Below, piece after piece: positions 32,668 through 43,500 of a DNA stretch of 64,000 bases. Where the stretch lies: positions 10,679,001 through 10,743,000 of the forward strand of contig NC_060113.1 in NCBI RefSeq assembly GCF_021155765.1. Direction: 5' to 3'. How positions within the stretch are numbered: the first letter of the stretch is position 1; every line of letters begins with the position of its first letter. Both the position numbers and the translations under genes were made by a program. The notes under the pieces were generated by a model. The model made no database searches. It worked only from the letters and a program-made list of their open reading frames with translations, and had not been told where the DNA came from. Origin of the DNA: Diprion similis (Eukaryota > Arthropoda > Insecta > Hymenoptera > Diprionidae).

Positions 32668-33258
32668 TTATAACTTCTCCGCGAAAATTAACCGAGCGAC
32701 GTGCGACGGTACTTCCACGATCTTATATCCGGGTAAAACGATGGGCAAAAATTCGTGAATAGTATGAACTTTGCGCTCATTCACGTAGGCACCCGTTGTA
32801 ATGCTACATTCGACTCGCAACGGGTTGGCCTTGAGAATAGTTACAGGCATATCCGATTGGTGAGTTCGGTTAGCCGTCAATACCCACGGTGTGAATCTAA
32901 AAAGCCGACCCATAGAATTACAAGGCTCAAAATTCACGACGTGGTTACATTTGATTTCGCTGCATAACGTATTATTGTTAGGTTTGATGCTGATTTCAAT
33001 GTCTGTATTCTTTACAGCGTCTTGAACATACTTTTCGATATCCTTAATTTCATAGCTGCCGGTAGAAATGGTGACTACCTTATCACCTATGTACAATTTA
33101 CTGTGGCCAGCGTCAACGTTGGGAATGGAATTGAAGGTTAACAATCCAACGAGACCGAGAGTGTAATTTTTGTCTGAAGCAAGTTCGATCGGGGAAAAAT
33201 ATTGCGCTTCAAAAATCAAAGACGTTCCCGATATCGTTAACGTGAACGAATCATCCAT
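32668..33258 (-). CDS. Penton-like minor capsid protein of a Polinton/adintovirus-like element
   Basis: An intact 196-residue frame starting MDDSFTLTISG, with alternating beta-type sequence and no signal peptide or membrane segment. I recognise the pattern (an N-terminal YFSPIELASDKNYTLGLVG and a later GSYEIKDIEKYVQ) as the short penton/minor-capsid-like proteins found beside adenain-type proteases in Polinton/adintovirus-like DNA elements. That is family knowledge by resemblance and should be tested by a structure or profile search. It is 42 bp downstream of the protease on the same strand. It is not interrupted, unlike its neighbours. Confidence 0.5.
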   Translation of the reverse strand: MDDSFTLTISGTSLIFEAQYFSPIELASDKNYTLGLVGLLTFNSIPNVDAGHSKLYIGDKVVTISTGSYEIKDIEKYVQDAVKNTDIEISIKPNNNTLCSEIKCNHVVNFEPCNSMGRLFRFTPWVLTANRTHQSDMPVTILKANPLRVECSITTGAYVNERKVHTIHEFLPIVLPGYKIVEVPSHVARLIFAEKL

Positions 33259-33300
33259 GGCTGCAAGTGTTAGACTGCCTTTACTGAATTATGTACTACG

Positions 33301-33609
33301 TTAATATAGTTTACCGCTCAGAAATTTCAGACACATGTGTCTGCAATCGAACGTACCGTAATCTTGATATCTTTCATTGTTATACTTTACGCTACCAACA
33401 CCGAGATATTGCACAAGGTCCAACGGTGGTTGAAGATGACCGAAACTGTCGAAATGAACGACATCGTTGCCACGTTTCTTATACGCAACCCAGTGTGTCC
33501 CAGGACCGTCTTTGTCGTCAAGATTGACGACGGCTGCCTCGTTTTTACGCGGCCCGTTTTTGGGCATTTCGTTTCGCATGAAGACACCTCGGAAATGTGA
33601 AATTTTCAT
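33301..33609 (-). CDS. Adenain-like cysteine protease
   Basis: 102 residues with GTHWVAYKK (catalytic His), VVHFDSFG (Asp partner) and YGTFDCRHMCLKFL (catalytic Cys). In Polinton and adenovirus-type proteases the residue after Cys is usually Gly; here it is Arg, so activity is doubtful. It is shorter than adenoviral proteases (about 200) but complete for the core. It would mature capsid proteins. The neighbours are the PLA2 protein upstream and the penton-like protein downstream. Confidence 0.7.
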   Translation of the reverse strand: MKISHFRGVFMRNEMPKNGPRKNEAAVVNLDDKDGPGTHWVAYKKRGNDVVHFDSFGHLQPPLDLVQYLGVGSVKYNNERYQDYGTFDCRHMCLKFLSGKLY

Positions 33610-33668
33610 AAGTTTTGCATATTACAACAAATCCCAATTGATTAACGCTCGGCGTAGTAGCGTTACAT

Positions 33669-34399
33669 TTAGTTTTTTGAAAGATGAAGACCAAAACCTT
33701 TCTTGTACGGTTTAAGATGGAGACCTTTACCTATTGCGATCGCTTCCATTGTTTTGTTGTGCCGTTTACTTTCCTCTAATTTTCGTTTAGCCGCGCTCGC
33801 ATTGTTAACAGCTTTTGCTAAACCGCAGCACCTCCCGCTAATGCACCCGTAGCGCTTGGACCGGCAAAAATAGGTATGAGAAAAGGTGGAAATCCACCAA
33901 CTTTTGAAGGTATCGGTAGAATGCGCAGTGATCGCACGTTATGTTTACCGCTTTTTTTTTTCACAGCTTCTCGAGCACCTTTCAGTGCAGATTTGATGCT
34001 TGTTTTCGCGTTGTGGCTCGGTATCATGGATTGCTTTGCCGCGCGTATGTTTTTGTTCAAGGGAACGCTCTTGGGTTTTTGACAACCCATGCCTAACTTT
34101 GTTTTTACCTTCATCGTGTTCGCTACAGCCCAAGCGGTTGCCTCACCTACATTTGCGTCTTTTGCTGAAACCCGTTTCCAGGCTTTCTCGACTAATATTT
34201 CATCCGTGACGTTTCAAGCCTCGAGATTTTCACGATTTTTCGAATATGCTATATCGTGTTCCTTACACGCTGCGTCGAGAGAATTGATACCGGGATCGCC
34301 CCTCGCGAGCCTTCTCACCAACTTTGTACCAGGACCACAGAATTGGTAACCGGGAACATGCAACTCGATCGGGAAATTGTTGATGATGCTATTCACCAA
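33669..34399 (-). pseudogene. Minor capsid-like protein with phospholipase A2 domain, broken
   Basis: The N-terminus (34399-34214) carries a parvovirus-type secreted PLA2 core: YQFCGPGTKL (calcium loop) and CKEHDIAYS (catalytic His-Asp). In animal viruses such domains help particles leave endosomes. An in-frame TGA (about 34211) interrupts it. Coding continues through a basic region (AWKRV, ANTMKVKTKLGMGCQ), and a frameshift near 33816 precedes a tail ending near TAA 33669-33671 (GFGLHLSKN). A fusion of PLA2 with a basic, Gly-rich pVI-like tail fits a minor capsid protein. Confidence 0.65.
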
Positions 34400-34539
34400 T
34401 CCTCTCCCACGTGATCGTTTTTTCGAGGATCGCTTACGATCGCGTGTACAAAATCATGTTCACTCTTCGACTGAGGGAAAGTTCTTATAAACGATGCTTT
34501 TGTAGAAAATCGAGCATTCAAGTATCTTAGAGAGTAGAC
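34400..34539. other. Junction between virus-like fragment and truncated LINE B
   Basis: No gene. LINE RT homology fades near 34450-34500, and the virus-like fragment begins at 34399. No target duplication was seen. Confidence 0.4.
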
Positions 34540-35545
34540 ACAGGTTGGCAGTAGGCCTGACCTGCTGGAGGGAGGATGGTGTGACCTTACCCAGAGGAAG
34601 GACCCGCGCTTTTTTTCATTCGTCCGGAAACACCGCAGAAATAAGTGACTTTTTGAGCAAAGACAGGAGGAACGGAAAGATAACTGGCAGCGCATCCTTG
34701 ATGTTACGGAGCGAGAGGCCGTTAATCCCTCGCGATTGCGATGTAAAATGGGATATCGCACGATCAAGTGAACCAGGAGAAATATCTCCGAAATAGAAAA
34801 GGGAGTCATCGTAGGCTTACACGGGTAGACTCGCGAAGAATTCAGACACCTCCTGAGCAGCCAGAGGATTCTGAGAGATGGATGCAAAATGATGGTTTAG
34901 CTCTTCGACGGTAAAAGCAGAGCAGTCGCCAGACGGTGAGGAAGCAAGCCCGACGAGACGTAGCTTTTTCCACAGAGTACGAGAGCCGGTACAGTTGGCA
35001 AGGCGGCTAGCATAGAAAGCCGATCGGGCATTAGAAATAAGCTTGTGGAGATTGTCCCTGGCACCTCGATAGCGGGTGAGGGCTGCGTCAGAGCGTGATC
35101 GCCTGAAAGCACGATACAAAGTATCTCTGGTGCGAACGAGGGACCACAAGTCGGGCGTGATCCACGGAGGCCGTCTACGTTTCGTAGTGAAACTGCGGTA
35201 AGGTCCGAGCTGGTCAAGAGTATGGATAATGTTATCCTGCAGACATTGTAGGATTGCGCCCACAGAAGCCAGTGGATGGAAACTGACCCAGTCGCAGTTT
35301 TCCAGTTGCCGTTGGAAAGTCTCAGCTGAGAAACCCACATACGAGCGAGCAGTGAACGACTTGGTCGAAAATGACGATTGAAAAGCCAGGCGCACAAAGA
35401 TGAGGTCGTGACCCGCAATAAATGGTACAGAGGTCTGTCCGTAGTCCAGGACCATGTTTCGATCGCTGACCAAGCAAAGATCTAGCAAGGTATCCGAGTC
35501 TTCAGTATGATGAGTTGCAGCAAAAGGAACGAAAAAGATAGCATG
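34540..35545 (-). pseudogene. LINE B ORF2: linker and start of RT, frameshifted
   Basis: It continues the endonuclease across the LTR-like insertion with HTEDSDTLLDLCLVSDR, then FIAGHDLIF and the long linker (RPPWITPDLWSLVRTRDTLYR, ARSAFYASRL, LWKKLRLVGL). A frameshift near 34820 leads to RT text (FYFGDISPG, GINGLSLRNIKDALP, WKKARVLPLGK). The RT catalytic box is absent because the element is truncated. The pattern suits Jockey/CR1-type LINEs. Confidence 0.8.
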
Positions 35546-35549
35546 CACG

Positions 35550-36182
35550 TAACAGAATATAAAATGTATCGTAATACTCCTACTATCATGTACACATCCT
35601 ACAAATGTAAACAAACTACGAATGATGTTCTTTTATTTCAATCTCATGAATTCCGAAGTAGAAATGCTAATAATAACAATGTTTGTATATGGAATGATGT
35701 TTCATACTAACTATAGTTTGGTTCCAAATAACTTGTATATGGCATCATTGTGATTGGTCAATGGTGCGTGTACCTGCGAATATCGGGCGTCATGGTCACG
35801 CGAAACGTATAAAAGCGCTAGCATGGCCCGAGCAGGGGCATTCCTTGAGTAGCAGCGGCACCACACGTGAGTTAAGTACTTGTTATTATTCTGCTATGAC
35901 GGTGTATCATATACATACATCCTGGCTATTGATTCATGCTGTATCGGTACAAGTTCGGTGTAACATTAATAATGCTGTTGCTGCTGTTATGCACAATGGT
36001 GTCCCATTTATCTTTTCTATGTGCTACAATAAATCGCTATCTGAGTTACGCAATTTACATGTTTTCTATTTCTACCCTAATTTGGAGCTTAACATAATTG
36101 TTTATTCCTGAACCTTTATTTAGAAGCTTTTGTACTCGCTTACTCCGTCTGTAAACTTAAGTTCCCTACTAAAATTCTAACA
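35550..36182 (+). mobile_element. LTR-like insertion, 633 bp, in LINE B ORF2
   Basis: It is flanked by CACG (35546-35549 and 36183-36186). Removing it and one CACG makes the LINE ORF2 frame continuous (FCRVHAIFFVPF across the join). It contains TATAAAAG at 35808-35815 and AATAAA at 36028-36033 on the plus strand, as an LTR should. The termini are TAACAGAAT...ATTCTAACA, not the usual TG...CA, so the type is uncertain. No ORF. Confidence 0.65.
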
Positions 36183-36690
36183 CACGCGGCAGAAGGCACG
36201 TGCATTTTCCGCATCATAAGAATTACGCAGCTGATTTGCATTGAAATCTCCCAGAGTGACAGTCAGCCAATAATTGCTGCAGTGTAACTCAAAATCAGCT
36301 TCAAAGAGCGCAAGATTAGCTGTTTTTGGGGGCCGGTAGACGACAGATGTGAGAAAAGCCGGTGCACTTGGTTGCCTAATTTCCGCGTTCAGGTACTTCG
36401 GTTTGGCCGAATACTGGGATGGAGAAGTAGCGAGAATTTTACCGCGAAGGTCGTCCCGTAGATACAGTGCGACGCCACCGCCGATTATCCCCACGCGATC
36501 ATTGCGAAGGAGCGTGTAGCCCGGAAGCGAGACCACGGAGTCCTCAAGGGGGTGGAGCCACGTTTCGGTTACTGCGATGATTTGATAAGAGTGAGTAGAG
36601 AAATAAAACCTGACGTAGTCCATGTGCCCACGAAGTGAATTAACATTGAAATGGCAGACGCTGAAATCGTTGCAAACCGGGATAGAAGAC
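36183..36690 (-). pseudogene. LINE B ORF2 N-terminus: AP endonuclease domain
   Basis: Motifs are CHFNVNSLRGH, VTETWLH, LPGYTLLRNDR, GGGVALYL, VVYRPP and GDFNAN. It shares clear similarity with the fragment at 5986-6500. The frame is intact up to the insertion at 36182. It starts directly downstream of ORF1, as usual for two-ORF LINEs. Confidence 0.85.
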
Positions 36691-36743
36691 CGAGGTAGAG
36701 AAGCAGGCGGAGCAAGCAGTTGCGGAGGAGGAACAGCACGGTG

Positions 36744-37748
36744 TCAGGAAGAAACAAGGCTGTCCAGATCTGCAGGAGTGCGGACGCGTTGTACCGAAGC
36801 CCCATCTTCCTTCCTCAAAAAGATGGCACCCTCTTTATGCCAGACGTATTTGTAACCAGCGCCCATGGCCGCCGATTTGGTTGCTATGAGTAGCTTATGA
36901 AGGTTTGACGGAAGAGCCTCATTGATGTTAATGTTGCTAACAGCTCCTACAGGAACCGGTACTAGATCTATAGTACGGAGGCATCCTCGTTGCTTCTTAG
37001 CTGCAAGTATACGGGGGCGCAGCTGATTCGAGCGTAACTTAACCAGGAGAGGAATCGGACGCTCACTCCGGGCTTTCGCAGGAGAAATGAGGAAACGTGA
37101 AGACACGATATCATCATCCGCCAAATCACAACCAATGGCTGTCACCACCTGTTTGACCACGGACCCGATGGAGCCGCCAGGAGGACAGGGAGCTCCCGAG
37201 ATGATGAGCTCAGCATCATGAGCGGCAGTGGAAACTCGTCGAAATTCGTCCACTTCTGACTGCTGCGCTAGACGTAGCGCCCGGACGTCTGCCTGGAGGA
37301 CGCGGTTTTCCTGCTCCAGCTGAACAATGCGCGCAGCATTAGCATCAACGCGCTCCTGTAATGCAGGCAGCACGGTTAGACGTGACATTAGATCGTCAAA
37401 TCGCGCGTCAATGAGGTGGAGTATCTCCTGAAAACGCGCGTTCATTGCGTCCTCTAAAGAGCCCGAGGTGAGAGAGGGCCGTGTCCCATCAGCGTGAGGC
37501 AGTGTAGACTGCCCAGGAGCAGGCTGGGAGTGGGAGAACGAGCCGGCGGCAGGAACGGAGGGTACTTCAGCGTTAGATGAAGCTACGGAAAATCTAGCTG
37601 GAGCAATCGGGGTGTTGATAAGCGCAGGCTTATCACAGCAGACCTTCTTCTTCGCACAGCCCGGATGAAAAATAGAGCTGCAGTTGGAGCAAGTGACCAC
37701 AGCTAAGATAACTGATTTCCCACAGCCTAGACAGAGCCGGGGCGACAT
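36744..37748 (-). CDS. LINE B ORF1 protein, intact (PHD-like zinc finger, coiled coil)
   Basis: 334 residues. The N-terminal Cys/His cluster is CLGCGKSV, CSNCSSIFHPGC, KVCC (residues 6-38). A Pro/Ser-rich stretch follows, then a coiled coil at about 110-165 (LIDARFDDLMSRL, RIVQLEQENRVLQ). The C-terminal conserved domain includes AELIISGAPCPPG, VSSRFLISP, NININEALPSNLHKLL and YVWHKEGAIF. It is the full-length reference for the split ORF1 at 6528-10959. It probably binds LINE RNA; the PHD-like finger may contact chromatin (inference). Confidence 0.85.
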   Translation of the reverse strand: MSPRLCLGCGKSVILAVVTCSNCSSIFHPGCAKKKVCCDKPALINTPIAPARFSVASSNAEVPSVPAAGSFSHSQPAPGQSTLPHADGTRPSLTSGSLEDAMNARFQEILHLIDARFDDLMSRLTVLPALQERVDANAARIVQLEQENRVLQADVRALRLAQQSEVDEFRRVSTAAHDAELIISGAPCPPGGSIGSVVKQVVTAIGCDLADDDIVSSRFLISPAKARSERPIPLLVKLRSNQLRPRILAAKKQRGCLRTIDLVPVPVGAVSNININEALPSNLHKLLIATKSAAMGAGYKYVWHKEGAIFLRKEDGASVQRVRTPADLDSLVSS

Positions 37749-38300
37749 GCTGGCCCAGAATGGTGTAGTAAGGGCGTAAGTCCAAGAAAACAGGAAGATG
37801 GCGCCAAGAACCGTCGAAAGCAGGGACCACAGTCACGAGAAGTATGACAGTCGAAAACTCATATGCTCATAAGCGACAAGACAGCTCATATGATAAGGAA
37901 GAGCGACGGACAGTCGTCTAACCGGAGCACCGTAGGTGATAGTTGTTGTCTGTTGTCCACCGCCAGCGCAAGGGCATACACCACGGACTTGGCGTACGTA
38001 GAACGGGCACAGTGAGAAAACAGCCACCCACCAATGATAGAGCAGCTCCAACGGACAGCGGTGATGGGAGAGATCAGCCGGCGAAAGATAACCCGCCAGA
38101 AAATATTGCAGGTTATGATAGACCAGTCTTCAGTTAAATACTTGCAACCCGCAGCTCTAAATCAGAGCATTCACGATTTATAGCTCAAAAAGTTGCCTGA
38201 GCGACGGGGCAAGTAAGAAACCTAAAAGCAGAGCCCGAAAACGGGCAGAAAGCAGCAGAAGAGATCCGAGAGAAAGCAGACTGACATAAACGCGTGGTGT
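37749..38300 (-). other. 5' leader of LINE B
   Basis: No gene. This is the region upstream of ORF1, ending near the GTACTCACC motif (about 38308) shared with LINE A. GC-moderate with no clear promoter. Confidence 0.4.
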
Positions 38301-38309
38301 GTGTACTCA

Positions 38310-38375
38310 CCGAGAGAGAGAGAGAGGGAGGGAGGGAGTGAGGGAGGGAGGGAGGGGGGGGAGGGAGAGAGAGCT
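38310..38375. repeat. GA/GGGA microsatellite
   Basis: Pure purine run gagagag...gggagggaggg with one T; low complexity. Confidence 0.95.
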
Positions 38376-40300
38376 AGCCGCGATCACCTGTAGTGTATTT
38401 ATAATAACATTTCACGCACACTCCCAGCTGAGAATCTACACACCCAAGCGTGACTGACGTAGTACAATAGGTTCGAAGTCTAAGTGAGATGACAAGAAGC
38501 GAGAGAGTGTGCGAGGTATACATCAGATAGACGGTTGAAGTACACACTGCGAACATATTACACCCACGTTGGCGAAAACTGTTTAGACACAAGTCTGCGT
38601 TGCGCAGATAAGAGTCGCGGTAGCCTTTACTGTAACTGTCACTGGTAAATGGAATATGACAAGAAAATTGAAAAGCACAAGAACTAAAACGCTGTTAACA
38701 CAGACACTGCACAGTTCCGAACAAAAAGATCGCGGCTACTAGAACATCGAGTTTTTACCTAACTGATGATACATTCCAATACTTTCTACTATATACTGAA
38801 CCGCGGAAATATATGATAAGAACGAAGCACGAAACGAGCACAACTCTTCACTCTCAGCCGGAGCCAGAGAGAGAGAGTAGAGTTTATAAGAATAAGAGAC
38901 CGACGTTTATCCGATTTTGGCGTGAATCGCCCTAAATATTGCAGACAGGAATATGAAATAGATGGGAATTTCAGAATATCGTGAGAGCACACTGCGTGCA
39001 ATCCGTTTGGGTATGGACGCTTTCAACAAAAGTACTATACATATAAGATTCTGGACTCAAAGTACCCTTCGTACATCTATAATCAGAAACGTAGTATGAA
39101 AGAAGCGAGAAAAAATGTATAATCGTCGTGGAATTGAATTTATAACGTTTTGCTTTTCAGGTGATCAAAGGGACAGTATTTTGGCGCATGCTGACCTTAC
39201 GGGACTCCGTTCAAAAGGAAAAATCAATATGTATGAGATGACAATGGGATATCAATAAATATCAACAAATATATACATGAATGATCATATTTTTCGTGTT
39301 AAATTTTGGTACACTGTAACGTGGTTGTTAATGTTATCAAGTTGAAGTTTTTGAAATAATTTTCCTCTCTCAATTTAAAGGCATACCGACCGAGGTGATT
39401 TGCGATGTATAGAATGCATCGCACAGTTATAGGTTCTTACGTTATGTTATGTTTTAACATTCTACGAATGTACGCTAAACTACTGACATTAAGAGTCTAT
39501 CCAAATGAGCACAAAAATCAGGTACACTAGGCGTCACAAACTTTTAGCACGACTTTGGCAAAACTTTTAGCAGCTCTTAGGTCATGTATATTAGTACGTC
39601 ATATCTTTCGAATATTTTGAAACCGACTAATAACGCTCACTCGACTGCGTTAACTATCGTATGTTGAAGTGAAAATTAAAAAAACTGAGTTAATGATTGT
39701 AGCGAGCGCATAAGCACATTGCAAATTGGGTGTTAGCACACATGTTCCGATAATGTATTGAGTAACATTTATTACCCATCGAACAATCCTCGAGCAGTGA
39801 GGGCGTGAGGTATCTCATAAATCTCGTGAAATTTGGTGAAACACTGACAACAAGCAAGCGAGCGTAGGGAGAGCACGAGCAGAAGAACCAGCTGTACTAG
39901 GCATCCAACTCCGAGCGAGCTTTAGCGAGCGAGGAACTTCTCGAAGCTAGTATTTATTATCAGTCATTTTTCGTCAACTGCCAGCCGTTTGTTATTAAAA
40001 TCTACTGTATATTATTTAAATTTATAATTTTTTTTTACTTGTCACCACAAATCATGTTATATTATTTATTATAAATGTACAAATTCTTTTTACTTGTCAT
40101 CACAACTCACTTGTCATCACAACCCACTCGTCATTATACACTGTGTACAACTCATTGTCACCGAAACAAAAATAGTATTAAATTTATTTTTGAAAATTAA
40201 TAATAACCCATGTAAATAATAATATTTAAAATTTTATCAAGTAACACTATTCAATAACAACAAGTATTAAGTATAATTTGAAAAACTCTAACACTCTCTA
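38376..40300. other. Non-coding region, no gene recognised
   Basis: AT-rich with scattered short frames and no domain. It holds one copy of a dispersed repeat (39771-39884). Confidence 0.5.
39771..39884 (-). repeat. Dispersed repeat, copy 1 (inverted)
   Basis: The reverse complement aligns with 43950-44061 and 44281-44396. Shared landmarks are CGCTCGCTT, CGTTGTCAGTG, TTATGAGATA, CTCACGCCC and GGATTGTTC. Confidence 0.75.
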
Positions 40301-40330
40301 ACTCTCTAGCAGAGCACTTTCACTGTCATA

Positions 40331-40490
40331 GGGGACGCCAGCGGTAAAATTTTGGACCATCATATGGTAGCTAAGGCGCGAGATTGAGGAATATTCAAAA
40401 GCAGATCACTTTAACTATTGTAGAGGGCGCCAGTGGTAAGGCCCTGGCTCATCATATGGTAGCTGAGACGCGAGATTAAGAAAGGAATAT
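40331..40490. repeat. Direct repeat, two units about 93 bp apart
   Basis: The unit ACGCCAGCGGTAAAAT...ATCATATGGTAGCTAAGGCG at 40331-40394 recurs at 40424-40490 with about 80% identity by eye. Confidence 0.7.
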
Positions 40491-40499
40491 TTAAATATT

Positions 40500-42110
40500 G
40501 CCTGTTACTGTCTGATTCAATATCCTTTCTTTTTCTCCGATAAACTGAAATTAAAGTGCGCGCGTAATTTTGTTTTTGATAATAATTTCTAATGTATTCC
40601 TTTACGCAATAATATGCAATTTTTATTCAAAATATTGAAAAATCTTGATTTTTTTTCATACGCCCTTTTGGCTTTAGTACATCAAAATATCATTTTTTTA
40701 CAGATCTTTGGGTTTTGAGCGATTCTACCCGCTAAACAACATTGCGGAAACGTCACATAAGTACAGTGTGACAATTGTCACAATGTTCCAAAAACATTTG
40801 TGGAACATCTCAGTAACCATAAATGTCCCGCCTCAATTGCGTTCCGTAGGAAACGTTTTACTTACAACGTTGCCGTACGTTGCAGCAACCAAAGATATAC
40901 TATTGTAGAGACGTTACATTAATTTGTTACGTTTTGGCGATTTTCGCTAGCTGATAGCTGTCGGAATTCTACCTCGATCCGCTGCTGCTCGTTTCCTTAT
41001 ATAGCCCTTAGTACTGCCGTACGAAGGGTGTATGGGTAGTAGGGGGGAAGTAGCTATACGCGATAGTGCTGCCGATAAAAGCTGTGCGTCGTCGTACCTC
41101 GATCTCCAAACCAAATCTCGTGTTTCTCCCGAACCTGTACAGATATCCGTTACGCGGTAGTTTCATGTCACAAGATCGCGGTATTGTCTCAAAACTTCTC
41201 GGTAACCCCCGCGTACACGTGCCGGCGGCCTTGTGGCTTTTTGATCATCTTATTTCAGTCGCCGCTCTAATCGTGTCTCTCGTTAGCAATCGGCTCCGGG
41301 TGGCTGTGTGCCATCCCGGACACGAAACGGGTGACCCAACAAAACTCGATTATATCAAACTTCGATTATTGCGTCTAGTACTCGGTTGATGTTCATCAAT
41401 ATTACCATGAGTTATTCGATTATTGCGGCTAGTACTCGGTTGATGGTTTATAGGCAAAAATCTTCGTCTGTCATCATTGGCCGTTCGACCCTTCTCTGGC
41501 ATTGGTTTGTTCGATTGCGCTTCCGGTTGAATTTGGTTAACTTATTCGATATTCTGTGTATCAGTCTTCTCTATATTGACCTAGTTGAAGTTTGGATCGT
41601 TCTTCGAACGGTTTTTCAAAGATGGGATTTTCAGATTTCTCTGACCTGAATATGCATAAGGAGGTTAACAAAATATATCGGGCATCTCAATTCACCCCTA
41701 AAAACAGCCCTGAGTGCAGCTAATCATCCTAAGCAGTGAAATCTCATATATAGGATTGCGCGATGGAACAGAGTGAATGTGCCACCTACTATTGATAGGA
41801 AGCGTGTGTCTCGACCAGACACACTATTTTCGGAAGTACGATAATTTACAAAAGATGGCGCAGGTACATTCAATATGAAAAACTTCAGTTTGAGAGCGGA
41901 AAAACCTTCTCTGAGATCGAAGCCGGTGAATGTGCCTTTTAATATCAGAAAATGAGAGTCGGAGGTCGATAAACATTCACAGAAATTCGAATCGCTAACA
42001 AAAACCATGACTTAACATGGTACTCAGATCAACTCGAAGATTTTGCAGGAATCAGACGAACTTCCGATTCAGGTGAATAAGAACACAGTTATGCATAGTC
42101 ACATTTAAAT
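40500..42110. other. Non-coding region with one short tandem repeat
   Basis: No gene recognised. A 31-bp direct repeat, TTCGATTATTGCG(T/G)CTAGTA and onward, occurs at 41361-41391 and 41414-41445. Confidence 0.45.
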
Positions 42111-42117
42111 TAACATT

Positions 42118-42452
42118 TTATTTTTCAACGTGGTAATTATAGTTATATTTTATATTATTTTTATAGTATAACGAGGCAGCATCCGGCTGATAGCGCCGCT
42201 CCTGTCCACTTCCTCTGCCACCACGCCCACCTTGTCCTCCCCGTCTGCCTGGACCCCTCCATTCTCCCGTTTCTCGCTTTGGCTCTTGCACCCCCCAACC
42301 ACCCCGATGCCCTAGCCCGCGAAGCCCTTGGTCCTTACCACCGCGGCCCCTCCACCCTCTACCTCTCGACCGCTGGTGACCTTCGCCACCACGGCCCTGC
42401 GACGCCGGTCCAGGGAGCCCGCCTGCCTCTACCTCAGTTTCATCGCCGTCAT
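42118..42452 (-). CDS. Possible RGG-rich terminal exon of a host gene
   Basis: On the minus strand a frame opens after a good 3' splice site (TTGCACAAG before ATGACGG at 42452). It runs about 110 residues with repeated RGG/RG motifs (GRGGEGHQRSRGRGWRGRGG, RRGGQGGRGGRGSG), then YQPDAASLYYKN and a stop at 42118-42120. RGG boxes bind RNA and are arginine-methylated. No upstream exon was found in the window. It lies in a GC-rich island within AT-rich DNA, which could also be chance. Gene not recognised. Confidence 0.4.
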
Positions 42453-43380
42453 CTTGTGCAAAACAACTTGGAATTTTTAATTGGCACCTACAAAGTTACC
42501 TCAGGTTGATTGACTGACGAACATTACTAGGCAATTCTAAATTACGCGCCAAACAGGCGCAATCTACAGGTTGAGCATAAAGTTCGGAAGCACCTGAATA
42601 ATTTGTCAAGAGTAGCTGCATGAAAAATTGTCTGACGTCAAGTCCCTTGTACTTTGCAACAAGCTATCACATGTGAATTTTGGATTCAACCTGAAAATAC
42701 AATTCTTAGGTCATTCCAAGCGTTACTCAATTTTAGCAGAAGATACATGGTATGTCTTCCTTTCGACTCAAATTGGAAGACTCCACCTTCATTCAAGCAC
42801 TTTCGCCGTGGATCAAAGCAAACATTAATGAGGTTGTCTTTGCGAATACTCGTTCCCATGGAAGATATTTCAACAAAAAGCCTTCAGGTTTTGTGAGATG
42901 GATCTCATCATGTTCTGAAACTTGACCTCCAAGTAAGTGACAAAGATCTTTTGAAGGTCAACTTAACGATCAACAACTGAAATTCTATTTCATACTTTCA
43001 ATTTATGTCATGTGCCTCTTTTACTAACTCTGCTACTGCCCTGTGCGAATTGTAGGCAGCCTCCTGATTGGTCTGGATGCGCGTTGACCAGATTGCACTG
43101 CACAGGATGGTCAGGTCACGGCCAGTGCAACGTACAGGAGGACGGCAGCAAAGTCAAAAATGGGGACACAGAACCAAAATTTGCGGTCAAAAATCAGAGT
43201 TCATATATTTTTTAAATCAGTTGATATTGCAATGACTTCCAAATTCTGCCCTTAGGACAAATCCGAGGTTACTATCGCATTTATCGTTGGAAATTACAAC
43301 CGCAAACAGATATACCCATTCACTTACAATCTTTTACGACAAACCCATGTACATTCATTGCAAATCGGAGAATAAATAAT
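42453..43380. other. Non-coding region, no gene recognised
   Basis: Short overlapping frames only. If the RGG exon is real, this would be its upstream intron. Confidence 0.4.
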
Positions 43381-43390
43381 ATCAACATAC

Positions 43391-43500
43391 GGGGATGGCT
43401 AGGCGTCTCCCGGCCTTGGCCCGGCGTTCCTCGGGCTTGATAGGCGGCTACGGCGGTGACCCGAGCGCCGCATCCCCTGAAGACCAGCGCTCCGCTGGTC
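43391..43500 (+). other. GC-rich foldable patch
   Basis: GGGGATG (43391-43397) pairs with CATCCCC (43471-43477), enclosing CTCGGG/CCCGAG. A separate perfect hairpin follows at 43482-43500: GACCAGCG, loop CTC, CGCTGGTC. The surroundings are AT-rich. It could be a structured RNA, a tRNA-derived repeat or a foreign patch. It does not fit a standard tRNA. Confidence 0.35.

Noticed and set aside
41724..42008. 94-residue minus frame next to the RGG exon
   Set aside because: No domain, no splice link to the RGG frame, AT-rich composition.
43391..43477. tRNA (including tRNA-Sec by its 87-nt length)
   Set aside because: No recognisable anticodon arm or B-box; kept only as a foldable patch.
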